Below, piece by piece: positions 32,366 through 41,648 of a DNA stretch of 64,000 bases (position 1 is its first letter; every line of letters begins with the position of its first letter). The stretch covers positions 372,001-436,000 of the forward strand of contig NZ_RXLO01000002.1 of the NCBI RefSeq assembly GCF_003958645.1. The letters are read 5' to 3'. A program made the translations under genes and the position numbers. This stretch comes from Chitinophaga rhizosphaerae (GTDB lineage Bacteria; Bacteroidota; Bacteroidia; Chitinophagales; Chitinophagaceae). The notes below the pieces were generated by a model. It saw nothing but the letters and a program-made list of their open reading frames with translations, made no database searches and was not told where the DNA came from.

Positions 32366-35128
32366 TCAACGCACTTTCACGAAGCGCGTGCCGAACTGCC
32401 GTTTCCCGTTTTCATAAACGCCGATCCAGTAATTGCCGGCCGGGAGCCCGATGAGGGGAATTTCCTGCTGGAGGCTTTCCATCCGCAGGCTTTTCCGTAC
32501 CCGGCCCTGCATGTCTGTCACTACGATCTGCTGCCCGCGCAACCCTTTCGCCAGGAGCCTTATCCATTCGCCCGCGGGGTTCGGGAAAAGGAGGTATTCA
32601 TCGGCGCCGGTATGCGCCACGGGCACCGCGTCTGTTAAAATCAGGCGGCCGTTCGCCAGCTCCAGTTCCGCATAATAATATGTGATCCCCTGGGGCGGCC
32701 GTTCATCCGTTGCCGCATATACGAAACCATTCCCCGGCGTTGTGCTCCCCAACAACATCCCCTGCCTGAACCAGCGGATGTTCCGCAAGCCAACCGGCGT
32801 CCCCAGCTCCAGTTGCAATTGCACGGCCCCGGAAGCATCCAGATCGGCCGTAAAATTGCGGACGTAGCAACCGGGCGCATTAGCGGAAAAGCGGTGCGCG
32901 GGACTGCGGGGGCCTTCCTGCTGCGCAATGGCGCTAACGGCTACAATGCCCGAAACAACCGTAGACGTACGGAAAGCGAACGTTGTATCCGCCGTTTCGC
33001 TTAACAACCGGTATGCGTCGTTTTCCAGCGCATAAACCCGGTAGCGGAAAGCGCCCGACGCTGCCGCCCACCAAACCAGCGCGCTGTCTTTGCAGATGAA
33101 ACCGGTTGCGGGCCGGAGGCGTGGCGCTACAAGGAATTGCGGGCCTGTAAACGATTTCCCGGCAACATCCATCCGCAATTGCATGGGCCCGAACGCCGGA
33201 GGTGTTTCCCATTTCGCCTGGCCTTCATTCACATCCTGTACGTCAGTCAGCGGCTGCCAGTTGCCCGATTCGCCCTGCTGGTAAAAAATTTTCCCGGGGC
33301 CGCTGATGTTCGTGCTCCAGCGCAACGTAGCGGCTACTCCTGCATCGAGCGTTTCGCCGGTGGCCGGCGCATCCCATTCGAAATATCCGTCGGGTATCCA
33401 TTGCCAGGCCAGGGCGAAGGTTTGCGAACCACTCACATTGCGGCCCTGAACGTGGACAGTCAATCCGCCGGCAGCAGATCGTGCCAGTACCTGCTCGGTA
33501 TTATTGAGGCTGTCGCGGCCGGGAATCGCGGCGCGGGTAAGACTGTCCTTATGCGGAAACGTCGAAAGCGTCCAGGGATCGAATCGGTTTCCGGACGCGT
33601 CCGTCAGCCACAGGTCGAGGTCGTTGGCGAGCGCGCGGACGCTGTTGGCCGGCGCCTCCCTATCAGTGTACCGCATCGTCACGCGGAGTGTTCCCGTTCC
33701 GGCTGGAACGGGCATCTGGAAGGTATTCCCCTGCCCCACGATCCCCGTGGCGTAGCTGTGGTCAAGGATCGTTCTCGCCGCGGCGTGCGCGTCCACCGCA
33801 CCGAATCCAGTAATAAAATCAGGGCCCGGCGTGCCCAGGTCTTTGGCGGAATTGATCAGTATGGCGGCCAGGAGCGCAGCGGAAGGCGCTGCGCCCGATT
33901 GCAGCCGGAATTGTTCCTGCAGCAGCAACCCGATCCCCGACACGAGCGCCGCCGCATCCGAGGTACCGCCTTCGCCATAAGCCACCAGTTCCGGCTTTAT
34001 GCGTCCGTCGAAAGCGGGGCCCCTGCTGCTGCGGGGGGTGGTGATATTATTCCCGTCCGTGGCACCGACCACCAATATGTTTTTCGCCTGTTTGAAACTG
34101 CCGCTCAGGTTGGCGAAACCCGTCAAACCGGAATAAATACCTTCTGCGGGTGCATCCGTGCCAATATTCCCAGATGAAAAAACGTGCAGGAAAGTATCGA
34201 GTTCCCGGACCTGCGCATCATACGCCACCGCTTCCAGACCGTAGTAATTTTCGATGCCGGTGCCGTATGAATGGTTCTGGGCATGGATTTGGAGGTTGGA
34301 GAAAATTGCGGCATCGTCCGGCAGCAGGCGCGAAAAATCCGAGGAAGCGATCATGGCGCGGGGTGCGACTCCGAGTCCGCCAGGGCCACTGTTGCCATTC
34401 CCGGCGATGAGTGTGGCCATGAGGGTGGCATGCGTTTCCGTGCGCGCAGGTTCGCTGACATGGCGGATATGCCGGGGATGGAGATCGATATCGAGCGTAT
34501 CGTACAATGTTTCCTTCAAAGAAATCCGCATGCCGTTACCGCGAAGGCCCGGCATTTCGGCATGGAGCGCGTTGACGCGGTTAATGGAAAGATCGGCATT
34601 CGCGGATGCGGATTCCGAATGCGGACGGCGGGGAACGTCGGCCAGCCGGAGCCGGGGATCGGCGGAGAGTGCGGGCCAGTCTTTCACGGCGATCCTGATC
34701 TCGTATACGTTGGCGGCGGGTTGCCCCAGGACGCGCGCCGTTCCGGCTGCATCAGCAATAAGGGTGATACTGTCATTTTCATGCAAGGCATAAATCCGTT
34801 CGATCAACTTCGTTGAGGCTTTCCAGTTATAATTCGATTGCCATGACACGACCGTTGAATCGGGGAACAGTTTCCGGACGATGTGGTACCTGGGATGGAG
34901 GGATTTTATCCATCCCCAAGCATCCAGCACCGACTGTTCCGGAACGTTAGGAAACCTGACGAGAAAAAATCCGTCTTCCGATGTTCCCCGCCGGTCGGAT
35001 GCAGTCATCGCAGTACCTGTAGCGTACCGTTGCACGATACGGCTTTCCTGCGCGTGTAGCCGCAAATGCAATATAGCGGCCATTATGGCAACGAGCGATA
35101 AAATCCGGGAAACATAGCGGGCGGACAT
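32366..35128 (-). CDS. Secreted S8 subtilase-type protease with T9SS sorting domain
   Basis: 920 residues: signal peptide (about 1-26), a propeptide-like region, the subtilase domain (about 180-455), a jelly-roll domain, fibronectin-like beta regions and a C-terminal type IX sorting domain (FPNPAGEWIRLL to the terminal RFVKVR). The catalytic His233 (THATLMATLIAG), the oxyanion Asn321 (SSGNIG) and Ser390 (GTSDAAAL) are clear. Where the catalytic Asp is expected (IxxxDTG) the protein has ISLKETL with Glu206. It is exported by T9SS and probably digests proteins or acts in surface processing. It is the first of the genes reading toward the cytochrome. Confidence 0.92.
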   Translation of the reverse strand: MSARYVSRILSLVAIMAAILHLRLHAQESRIVQRYATGTAMTASDRRGTSEDGFFLVRFPNVPEQSVLDAWGWIKSLHPRYHIVRKLFPDSTVVSWQSNYNWKASTKLIERIYALHENDSITLIADAAGTARVLGQPAANVYEIRIAVKDWPALSADPRLRLADVPRRPHSESASANADLSINRVNALHAEMPGLRGNGMRISLKETLYDTLDIDLHPRHIRHVSEPARTETHATLMATLIAGNGNSGPGGLGVAPRAMIASSDFSRLLPDDAAIFSNLQIHAQNHSYGTGIENYYGLEAVAYDAQVRELDTFLHVFSSGNIGTDAPAEGIYSGLTGFANLSGSFKQAKNILVVGATDGNNITTPRSSRGPAFDGRIKPELVAYGEGGTSDAAALVSGIGLLLQEQFRLQSGAAPSAALLAAILINSAKDLGTPGPDFITGFGAVDAHAAARTILDHSYATGIVGQGNTFQMPVPAGTGTLRVTMRYTDREAPANSVRALANDLDLWLTDASGNRFDPWTLSTFPHKDSLTRAAIPGRDSLNNTEQVLARSAAGGLTVHVQGRNVSGSQTFALAWQWIPDGYFEWDAPATGETLDAGVAATLRWSTNISGPGKIFYQQGESGNWQPLTDVQDVNEGQAKWETPPAFGPMQLRMDVAGKSFTGPQFLVAPRLRPATGFICKDSALVWWAAASGAFRYRVYALENDAYRLLSETADTTFAFRTSTVVSGIVAVSAIAQQEGPRSPAHRFSANAPGCYVRNFTADLDASGAVQLQLELGTPVGLRNIRWFRQGMLLGSTTPGNGFVYAATDERPPQGITYYYAELELANGRLILTDAVPVAHTGADEYLLFPNPAGEWIRLLAKGLRGQQIVVTDMQGRVRKSLRMESLQQEIPLIGLPAGNYWIGVYENGKRQFGTRFVKVR

Positions 35129-35480
35129 ATATCTAATCTATAATTTTTTTTCTGCGTGAAAAAAAATACCTATTATTGGAAAATCGAAAAGCCCAGATCT
35201 GAACGAAGAGCATAGTAAGCGCAATCTGTATTAACCGAATCTTAACGAGCACATTTATTCCGTTAAACGCTACGTCCTCCGTATTTTATTGAACATCTAA
35301 AAAAACCTGTATAGAGAGCATTCCTAACAGCATATTGTAAACGTGCCGGCACCATTTGCGTGCGTACCATTGCATTGTTGATAGCCCGATGAAAGGGAGC
35401 CCGGTTTCCGGACAGGCCTTTCCATGCTCCATTTAACGATATTCATTTTTAATTCCAAAATCTACAAAATCTTAACTTCC
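35129..35480. other. 352-base intergenic region between divergent proteases
   Basis: The region separates the S8 protease (minus) and the M57-like protease (plus) and must hold both promoters. It is AT-rich with many short A and T runs. I could not see a full TTTG-TAnnTTTG promoter, a hairpin or a coding frame I would defend. The plus-strand frame is open from 35424, but the M57 protein starts at 35481. Confidence 0.6.
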
Positions 35481-36308
35481 ATGAGAAAGAACACCATTGC
35501 AGCCCTGCTACTGGGCGCCACGTTTGCCTTCATTGTTTATGCCTGTAAGAAAGATGGGGCAACCCAGCAAAAGGACACAGCGCCCGTTCCGCAAGATGTG
35601 ATTGCCAAAATCAAGGCCCTAGGCTTTTCTTCGTCCGGCGTTCGCGCTGCGGAAGGCGGATGGCTGGTGGAAGGCGATATCCTGCTGACCGCCGAAAACC
35701 TCAGCGAGGCTTCCACTTCGGCCAATCTGCGCATCGCCGAAACGGAACAGTACCGAACGAATAACCTGGTAAAAAGCCTGCCCCGCCAGATCACCGTTAA
35801 AGTGATGAATCTGGGCCCTGCCTTCGTTTCCGGCGCCGATCTTGCTATTGCCCGCTACAATGCACAAAACCTGCAGCTCACTTTCCGCCGGATCACCAGC
35901 GGCAAGGCAGACATTACCATCAAAGGTTTCTACCAGGGCCCCAGCGGTGGCTTCATCACGCTCGGCTCCGCTGGTTTCCCCACCCGTAACGGCAATCCGT
36001 ACAGCACCATTTCCATGAACACGCACGAACAAGCTTATGGCGCCAATCCCAATGTAGACTACGTGGGCTCTGTAATCCAGCACGAAATGGGCCACTGCAT
36101 CGGCTTCCGCCACACCGACTATATGGATCGCGCATTCAGTTGCGGAGCCAGCGGAGCAGGCAACGAAGGCGCCTCCAATGTAGGGGCCGTACACATCCCC
36201 GGTACGCCCACCGGCCCCGACGCCGCATCCTGGATGCTCGCCTGTTCCAACGGCGGCAATCGCACTTTCAATGCCAACGACATCGTTGCGCTCAATTACC
36301 TGTACTGA
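35481..36308 (+). CDS. M57-like zinc metalloprotease lipoprotein
   Basis: 275 residues from the ATG at 35481, which begins a signal peptide (MRKNTIAALLLGATFAFIVYAC, with a likely lipidated Cys22). The zinc motif is His201-Glu202-xx-His205-xx-Gly208-xx-His211 (HEMGHCIGFRH), followed by DYMDRAFSC. This is the pattern of M57 / dual-action HEIGH metallo-peptidases of Bacteroidota. The active site sits in the C-terminal third. It likely acts at the cell surface on peptides. It is a single gene with a terminator. Confidence 0.88.
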   Translation: MRKNTIAALLLGATFAFIVYACKKDGATQQKDTAPVPQDVIAKIKALGFSSSGVRAAEGGWLVEGDILLTAENLSEASTSANLRIAETEQYRTNNLVKSLPRQITVKVMNLGPAFVSGADLAIARYNAQNLQLTFRRITSGKADITIKGFYQGPSGGFITLGSAGFPTRNGNPYSTISMNTHEQAYGANPNVDYVGSVIQHEMGHCIGFRHTDYMDRAFSCGASGAGNEGASNVGAVHIPGTPTGPDAASWMLACSNGGNRTFNANDIVALNYLY

Positions 36309-36322
36309 TCCTTACCGCATAA

Positions 36323-36357
36323 AAAAAAGCGCACGGAATGTATCCGTGCGCTTTTGC
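36323..36357. terminator. Bidirectional terminator between protease and serS
   Basis: Stem AAGCGCACGGA / TCCGTGCGCTT with a 5-base loop, flanked by A-runs and T-runs, lies between the convergent M57 gene and serS. Confidence 0.9.
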
Positions 36358-36377
36358 CTTGATGGGAGAACAAACGC

Positions 36378-37652
36378 CTACGCGATCCTGTCTCCCCCGA
36401 AATATGTATGCAGCACTTCCGGCAGCAAAATGCCGTCGGCCGTCTGGTTGTTTTCGAGCAATGTGGCCATGATCCGCGGGCATGCCAGCGAGCTGCCGTT
36501 CAGCGAATGTACCAGCTGGTTCTTGCCGTTTTCGTCTTTGAAGCGCACTTTCATGCGGTTGGTCTGGAACGTCTCGAAGTTGGAAACGGACGATACTTCC
36601 AGCCATTTTTCCTGGGCGGCAGACCATACCTCGAAATCGAAGGTCTGCGCGGAACCGAAGCTCATATCGCCACCACAAAGATTGAGGATGCGATAAGGCA
36701 GTTGCAGGCTCTGGAGCAGCTTTTCGACATGTGCCACCATTTCCTGCAGCGTATCGTACGATTTTTCGGGATGCACGATCTGCACCAGCTCTACTTTTTC
36801 GAACTGATGAAGGCGGTTGAGGCCGCGCACATCTTTACCGTAAGACCCCGCTTCACGGCGGAAACACGGGCTGTAAGCCGTGATTTTCACCGGCAGCTCC
36901 GATTCCTTGAGGATCTCGTCACGGAAAACGTTGGTCAGCGGCACCTCCGACGTGGGGATCAGGTAGAAGTTATCTTCCGGCATGTAATACATCTGTCCCT
37001 CTTTGTCGGGGAGCTGTCCCGTGCCGTAAGCCGATGCTTCGTTCACGAGGAACGGCGGCAGGAATTCCGTATAGCCGTTGGATGTATTGAAATCGAGGAA
37101 ATAGCTGATGAGCGCGCGTTGCAGACGGGCTCCCTTGTTCTTGTAGAAGGGAAAACCGCTGCCGGTCACCTTATTGCCCAGCTCGAAATCGATCAGGTCG
37201 TACTTTTTGGCCAGGTCCCAGTGCGGCACAGCACCTGCGGCGAGGACGGGGATATCGCCGCCACGGCGCACTTCCACATTATCTTCCGCTGTTCTGCCTT
37301 TGGGAACGTCCGCACCGGGCAGGTTAGGGAGCCTGACCAGCGTGTCGTGCAGCAATTTCTCCGTCGCGCGCAACTGCTCGTCGATGGGCCCAAGCGCCTG
37401 CTTGTAGGCGGCCACCTCCTGCTTGCGAGACTCCGCGCCCGACTTGTCGCCAGATGCCATGAGCTTCCCGATCTCTTTTGATGCGGAATTCACCTTGGCT
37501 TGCGTTTCATCGTAATCGAGCGTCAGCTTCTTGCGCTGATCGTCAAGCGCCAGTACTTCGTCTACGACGGCAGCCGCGTCCGCGAAATGCTTCACGGCCA
37601 GCCTTTCCAGTACCAGCTCTTTGTTTTGACGGATAAATTGTACCTGTAACAT
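36378..37652 (-). CDS. serS: Seryl-tRNA synthetase
   Basis: 424 residues, the normal bacterial length. The N-terminal coiled-coil arm (about 30-105, rich in Lys, Glu, Asp and Gln) binds the tRNA extra arm. The class II catalytic core shows motif 2 (PCFRREAGSYGKDVRGLNRLHQFEKVEL) and motif 3 (GSSLACPRIMATLLENNQ). It charges tRNA-Ser. It is a single gene, with a consensus -7 box 25 bases before its ATG. Confidence 0.97.
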   Translation of the reverse strand: MLQVQFIRQNKELVLERLAVKHFADAAAVVDEVLALDDQRKKLTLDYDETQAKVNSASKEIGKLMASGDKSGAESRKQEVAAYKQALGPIDEQLRATEKLLHDTLVRLPNLPGADVPKGRTAEDNVEVRRGGDIPVLAAGAVPHWDLAKKYDLIDFELGNKVTGSGFPFYKNKGARLQRALISYFLDFNTSNGYTEFLPPFLVNEASAYGTGQLPDKEGQMYYMPEDNFYLIPTSEVPLTNVFRDEILKESELPVKITAYSPCFRREAGSYGKDVRGLNRLHQFEKVELVQIVHPEKSYDTLQEMVAHVEKLLQSLQLPYRILNLCGGDMSFGSAQTFDFEVWSAAQEKWLEVSSVSNFETFQTNRMKVRFKDENGKNQLVHSLNGSSLACPRIMATLLENNQTADGILLPEVLHTYFGGDRIA

Positions 37653-37677
37653 TTTATAATGAATATTGAAATTTGGA

Positions 37678-37685
37678 CAAAGATA
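37678..37685 (-). promoter_or_regulatory. Putative -7 box of serS
   Basis: Minus-strand TATCTTTG fits TAnnTTTG, leaving a 25-base leader. Confidence 0.55.
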
Positions 37686-37698
37686 GCAGGGTTCTCCC

Positions 37699-39369
37699 TT
37701 AACTCAAATATTTCCCCACGATAGGCACTCTCCGCCCGATCCCGAAGGCTTTGGACGACACCCGGACGATGGGGCAGAACTGGTTCCGCTTGTATTCGTT
37801 GGTATTCACCATTTTCAGCGTACGCGCCACCAGCGCCTCATCGAACCCTTTCGCCACGATCTCCTTCGGCCCCTGCCGCCGCTCAATATACTGATAGAGG
37901 ATGCGGTCCAGTATCGTATAATCGGGCAAACTGTCGGAATCCTTCTGGTTGGGCCGCAATTCCGCCGAAGGCGCCTTGTCGATGATATTCACCGGGATGA
38001 TCTCCTTTTCTCGGTTTATATACCGCGCCAGGGCATACACCTGCGTTTTGTACAGGTCCCCCAGCACAGAAAGCCCCCCGGCCATATCGCCATACAAGGT
38101 CCCGTAACCGGTAGACAGCTCGCTCTTATTGCTCGTGTTCAGGAGTATATACCCGAACTTGTTAGCCAGCCCCATCAGCAGGTTCCCGCGGATGCGGCTT
38201 TGCGTATTCTCTTCCGCCACATTGAACGGCAGCCCCTTGAAGTAAGGCTCCAGCGTATCCAGGAAATGCTCGTAAATATTGTTGATGCGGATGATGTCGT
38301 AAGGATTGTCGAGGTTTTTCGACAGCGCCACGGCATCGTCTACCGAATGTTCCGTACTGTAGGGCGAAGGCATGAGGATGGCGCGGACGTTCTCCTTGCC
38401 CAGGGCTTCCACCGCCAAAGCCAGCGTCACTGCGCTGTCGATCCCGCCGGAAGAGCCCAGGATGGCCTGTTTGAAGCCCATTTTTTTGAAATAATCTCCG
38501 ATACTGAGCACGATCGCCTGTTTGATCCGGGCGATGTTATGGTCGAACACCAGCTCTTCCATCACGGAATTGGGTGTGGTGGGCGTTTCGGGATTGGGTT
38601 TCTTTTTGCCCAGCGCATCCAGCTCCACGCCAGCCATATCTTCCTCGAAAAAGGCCAGTTGCTTGACGATCTGCCCTTCCGCGTCGAACACCATCGATCC
38701 GCCGTCGAACACGATCTCCGTCTGCGAGCCGACGGTATTACAGTAATACATCGGCAGGCCGTACTTCTTCACATTTTCACAGATGATCTCGCGCCGGCTC
38801 TCGTCGTGGTCGTAATCGAACGGCGAGGCAGACAGGTTGATCATCACGTCGGGATGCTGCAGGATGAGCCGGTCCATGGGGCAAATCCGGTACAGCGGGT
38901 TATCGCCGAGGTTCCAGATATCTTCACAGATCGTTACGGCCAGTTTTTTTCCTTTGAAGGGGATGACGTTCCATTCGAACGCCGGCTCGAAGTAGCGGTA
39001 TTCGTCGAACACATCGTACGTCGGCAGCAGCGTTTTCTGCACCACCTGCTTGATTTCGCCTTCATACAGGAAGAAAGCGGCATTGAAGAGATCTTTCCCT
39101 TCGCGGTGGGGATTGCGCTGCGGACCGCCCACCAGCACGGCGGTTTTCTGCGTATGCTTGCGGATTTCGTCGATAGCGGCGTAGCTCCGTGCGATGAAGT
39201 CTTCGAACTCCAGGAAATCCCTCGGCGGATATCCGCACACGCACAGTTCGGAAAACACGACCAGGTCGGCCCCGCGGGCTTCCGCGGCGTGGATGGCTTC
39301 GATGATGCGGGCCGTATTGGCCTCGAAGTTGCCGATATGGTAATTCTGCTGGGCGAGGAAAATATTCAT
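37699..39369 (-). CDS. nadE: Glutamine-dependent NAD synthetase
   Basis: 556 residues from the ATG at 39369; a few upstream codons are open only from a TTG. The N-terminal nitrilase-type glutaminase domain carries the Glu-Lys-Cys triad (FSELCVCGYPPRDF, QKTLLPTY, VTICEDIWN). The C-terminal ATP-pyrophosphatase domain has LGSSGGIDSAVTLALA and the STGYGTLYGDMAGG loop. It makes NAD from nicotinate adenine dinucleotide using glutamine nitrogen. A consensus -7 box lies 18 bases upstream. Confidence 0.96.
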   Translation of the reverse strand: MNIFLAQQNYHIGNFEANTARIIEAIHAAEARGADLVVFSELCVCGYPPRDFLEFEDFIARSYAAIDEIRKHTQKTAVLVGGPQRNPHREGKDLFNAAFFLYEGEIKQVVQKTLLPTYDVFDEYRYFEPAFEWNVIPFKGKKLAVTICEDIWNLGDNPLYRICPMDRLILQHPDVMINLSASPFDYDHDESRREIICENVKKYGLPMYYCNTVGSQTEIVFDGGSMVFDAEGQIVKQLAFFEEDMAGVELDALGKKKPNPETPTTPNSVMEELVFDHNIARIKQAIVLSIGDYFKKMGFKQAILGSSGGIDSAVTLALAVEALGKENVRAILMPSPYSTEHSVDDAVALSKNLDNPYDIIRINNIYEHFLDTLEPYFKGLPFNVAEENTQSRIRGNLLMGLANKFGYILLNTSNKSELSTGYGTLYGDMAGGLSVLGDLYKTQVYALARYINREKEIIPVNIIDKAPSAELRPNQKDSDSLPDYTILDRILYQYIERRQGPKEIVAKGFDEALVARTLKMVNTNEYKRNQFCPIVRVSSKAFGIGRRVPIVGKYLS

Positions 39370-39387
39370 CCGTACTTTTTTGTCTGG

Positions 39388-39395
39388 CAAATGTA
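39388..39395 (-). promoter_or_regulatory. Putative -7 box of nadE
   Basis: Minus-strand TACATTTG is a perfect TAnnTTTG match, 18 bases before the ATG at 39369. Confidence 0.55.
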
Positions 39396-39409
39396 CGGAC
39401 TAAACAGGG

Positions 39410-40135
39410 TTAAAAATAAACCCCGAGCCGCAAAATGAAGCTATTGCCCGTTACGCGCCCGTCGTTCCACTTGCCGTTGCGGGTGATGTCCACGAAATTA
39501 TTCTGGTAATTGATGCCCACCACGCCGGTCAGCGTTTCCGTGAGCGGATATTCGACACCCGCGCCCAGGAGCATTCCGGCCGTAAAAGGCTGTATCTGGC
39601 GGAGCACGCCCAGCTTGTCGAACCGTTGCATGTTGCTGATAACATTCGCACGCGCACGGATAGGCATACCCACGAAGCCGCCGAACTGTCCGTAGAAGTC
39701 GAACCCTTTCGCCGTAGCGGTTTTGAGCTTCAGCGCCACCGGCACTTCGATGTATTGCAGGCGGATGTCGTATTCCGAAGATGCGGAACGGAAGTCTGAC
39801 AGGCCTTTCCCGGTTTCGTACTGCATCACGCTGCCGAAGTGCGTCACCTGCACACCGGTTGCCAGGGCATAGCGTTCTTCGTCGTCGATGAACCAGTCGG
39901 CCAATACGCCGTAGCTAAAGTAAAAACGGCCGCTGTTGCGGGTTACGCCGGCTTCCTGCGGATTGAGGAACGAGGCACCGGGATCGATTTTGAACCCGAA
40001 ACGCACTTTGCGCCCGGTTTTTTCGGACATACGGTCGCTGAAAGACTGGGCAGAAAGCGAAGCGGCCGATGCGATCAGCACCGCGGCCATCAGAAAGGAT
40101 TTCCGGAATACGTTGCGAAACAATATTTTTACCAT
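39410..40135 (-). CDS. Outer-membrane beta-barrel protein, PorT-like
   Basis: 241 residues with a signal peptide ending in ASLSAQ (about residue 30). The body is made of amphipathic beta strands rich in Gly and aromatic residues (GRFYFSYGVLADWFID, LATGVQVTHFG, GVVGINYQNNF) and ends with a C-terminal aromatic strand LRLGVYF, as in outer-membrane beta-barrels. The size resembles PorT-like barrels of Bacteroidota. A consensus -7 box lies 23 bases upstream. It is divergent from gldB with only 20 bases between start codons. The function is unknown. Confidence 0.82.
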   Translation of the reverse strand: MVKILFRNVFRKSFLMAAVLIASAASLSAQSFSDRMSEKTGRKVRFGFKIDPGASFLNPQEAGVTRNSGRFYFSYGVLADWFIDDEERYALATGVQVTHFGSVMQYETGKGLSDFRSASSEYDIRLQYIEVPVALKLKTATAKGFDFYGQFGGFVGMPIRARANVISNMQRFDKLGVLRQIQPFTAGMLLGAGVEYPLTETLTGVVGINYQNNFVDITRNGKWNDGRVTGNSFILRLGVYF

Positions 40136-40155
40136 CTCTAAAGTTATTATAGGCG

Positions 40156-41181
40156 ATGCAAAGTTACCTGAAAATACATTCCCTGTGTATCCTGATCCTT
40201 ACAAACGCCATCATGGCGGGTTGCGGACGAAAAAAACAGATCCCCGACGTCAGCCACATCCCCATCACGGTGAAGATCGAACGGTTCGACCGGGCATTTG
40301 CCGGTATTGATACCACTAACGTCGCAACGGGCGTAAAATTGTTGCAGGAAATGTATCCCGGTTTCGTGAACGACTATCTTTCGCATATCCTCTATCTTCC
40401 CAACACCGGTGATTCCGTTGCATGGATACGATCCGTGCATGATTTCCTCGCCAATAAAGACATCCGCGCGCTGAACGATTCCGTGGGCGCGCATTTCGCC
40501 GATATCCGGCCGCTGGAAAAGGAGCTGACGCAGGCCTTCCGCCTGGCGAAATATTACCAGCCGAAGTTCCGTGCGCCGCAGGTGCTCACGTTCATTTCCG
40601 CCGTCAACAATTTCGGTGCCGTAACGATCGATTCGGTGTTGGGGATCGGGCTGGACATGTATATGGGCGCGGATTTCAACGTGTACAGGCTGGTGCCCGA
40701 CATGCCGGAATATATGGTCCGCCGATTCACCCCCGAAAACATACCCGTCAACGTCATGACCGTGCTGTACCAGCAGCTGGACGCGCCTCGTGAAGGAGCT
40801 TCCCTGGCCGGGCAACTGGTATACCTCGGCAAGCAGCAATACTTCCTGGAGCAGGTGCTGCCGGAAACGGACGCACACATCCGCATGGGATATACGAGCG
40901 GACAGCTAAAATTCTGTGAAGAAAACGAGCAGATGGTCTGGCAGTATTTCGTGGAGAATAAATTATTGTATAGCCGTGATGGACAAACGATCGCGCGGTA
41001 TATCGGCGACGGGCCGTCGACCCAGGGCATGCCAGCCGAGGCGCCGGGTAAAATAGGCGCGTTTACCGGGTACAGGATCGTACGGGCATTCATGGAGCGC
41101 CATCCGGAATATACATTGGAAAAACTCATGAACACGCAGGACGCGATGCTCATCTTCAACGGGGCCAAATACCGGCCCTAG
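40156..41181 (+). CDS. gldB: Gliding motility lipoprotein GldB
   Basis: 341 residues with a lipoprotein signal (hydrophobic ILILTNAIMAGC, Cys near residue 23). The body matches GldB (IPITVKIERFDRAFAGID, ALNDSVGAHFADIRPLEKEL, HIRMGYTSGQLKFCEENEQMVWQYF, MNTQDAMLIFNGAKYRP). In Flavobacterium, GldB is needed for type IX secretion-dependent gliding. Its gene lies divergent from a barrel protein, and its stop codon overlaps the stop of convergent apaG. No gldC follows. A gliding role is inferred from family. Confidence 0.88.
   Translation: MQSYLKIHSLCILILTNAIMAGCGRKKQIPDVSHIPITVKIERFDRAFAGIDTTNVATGVKLLQEMYPGFVNDYLSHILYLPNTGDSVAWIRSVHDFLANKDIRALNDSVGAHFADIRPLEKELTQAFRLAKYYQPKFRAPQVLTFISAVNNFGAVTIDSVLGIGLDMYMGADFNVYRLVPDMPEYMVRRFTPENIPVNVMTVLYQQLDAPREGASLAGQLVYLGKQQYFLEQVLPETDAHIRMGYTSGQLKFCEENEQMVWQYFVENKLLYSRDGQTIARYIGDGPSTQGMPAEAPGKIGAFTGYRIVRAFMERHPEYTLEKLMNTQDAMLIFNGAKYRP
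40159..40166 (-). promoter_or_regulatory. Putative -7 box of the barrel gene, inside gldB start
   Basis: Minus-strand TAACTTTG fits TAnnTTTG, 23 bases before the barrel ATG at 40135. It overlaps the first codons of gldB on the other strand, so the divergent transcripts overlap. Confidence 0.5.
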
Positions 41182-41564
41182 TTCATTTTGAACGGCACAA
41201 CCATCTGAAACTCGGGGATCTTCACATCGAAGAGCTTCTTGTTCAGCTGGTTTTCCATTTGATACGTACCGTACATTTTACCGATTTCCGTGCGGAGATT
41301 GGAGCCGGAAACATATTGATAGCTTTCGCCTGGTGCGAGCAGCGGTTGCACACCTACCACGCCTTCCCCTTCCACTTCGCGGTGCGAGCCGTTGGAATCG
41401 ATGATATACCAATGGCGGCGCAACAGTTTGATGGGGAAGGTATTGTTATTTTCGATGGTGATACGGTAAGCGAACATGAACTCACTGCCGATCGGATTGG
41501 AGTAATCCGGCTGGTAAAACGTTTCCACGCTTATCGTGATTCCCTCTGTGACCTTCTTAACCAT
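41178..41564 (-). CDS. apaG: ApaG family protein
   Basis: 128 residues with the ApaG (DUF525) beta-sandwich signature: ISVETFYQPDYSNPI, FAYRITIENNNTFPIKLLRRHWYIIDSNG, and GVVGVQPLLAPGESYQYVSGSNL. The domain resembles fibronectin type III and is annotated as a protein-interaction or Co/Mg-efflux-related domain; its action here is unknown. The stop codon shares CTAG (41178-41181) with the gldB stop on the other strand. A near-consensus -7 box (TATTTTTA, minus, 41583-41590) is 18 bases upstream. Confidence 0.92.
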   Translation of the reverse strand: MVKKVTEGITISVETFYQPDYSNPIGSEFMFAYRITIENNNTFPIKLLRRHWYIIDSNGSHREVEGEGVVGVQPLLAPGESYQYVSGSNLRTEIGKMYGTYQMENQLNKKLFDVKIPEFQMVVPFKMN

Positions 41565-41648
41565 ATTAATCAGCCTTTACCGTAAAAATAAGGAAAATAA
41601 CCGCGTTGCAACATTTTTTATCCCCACCCCCTTCGTTTTAACGAATCT

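Noticed and set aside
38200-39438. Plus-strand open frame of 412 codons opposite nadE
   Set aside because: Shadow of nadE; no family resemblance.
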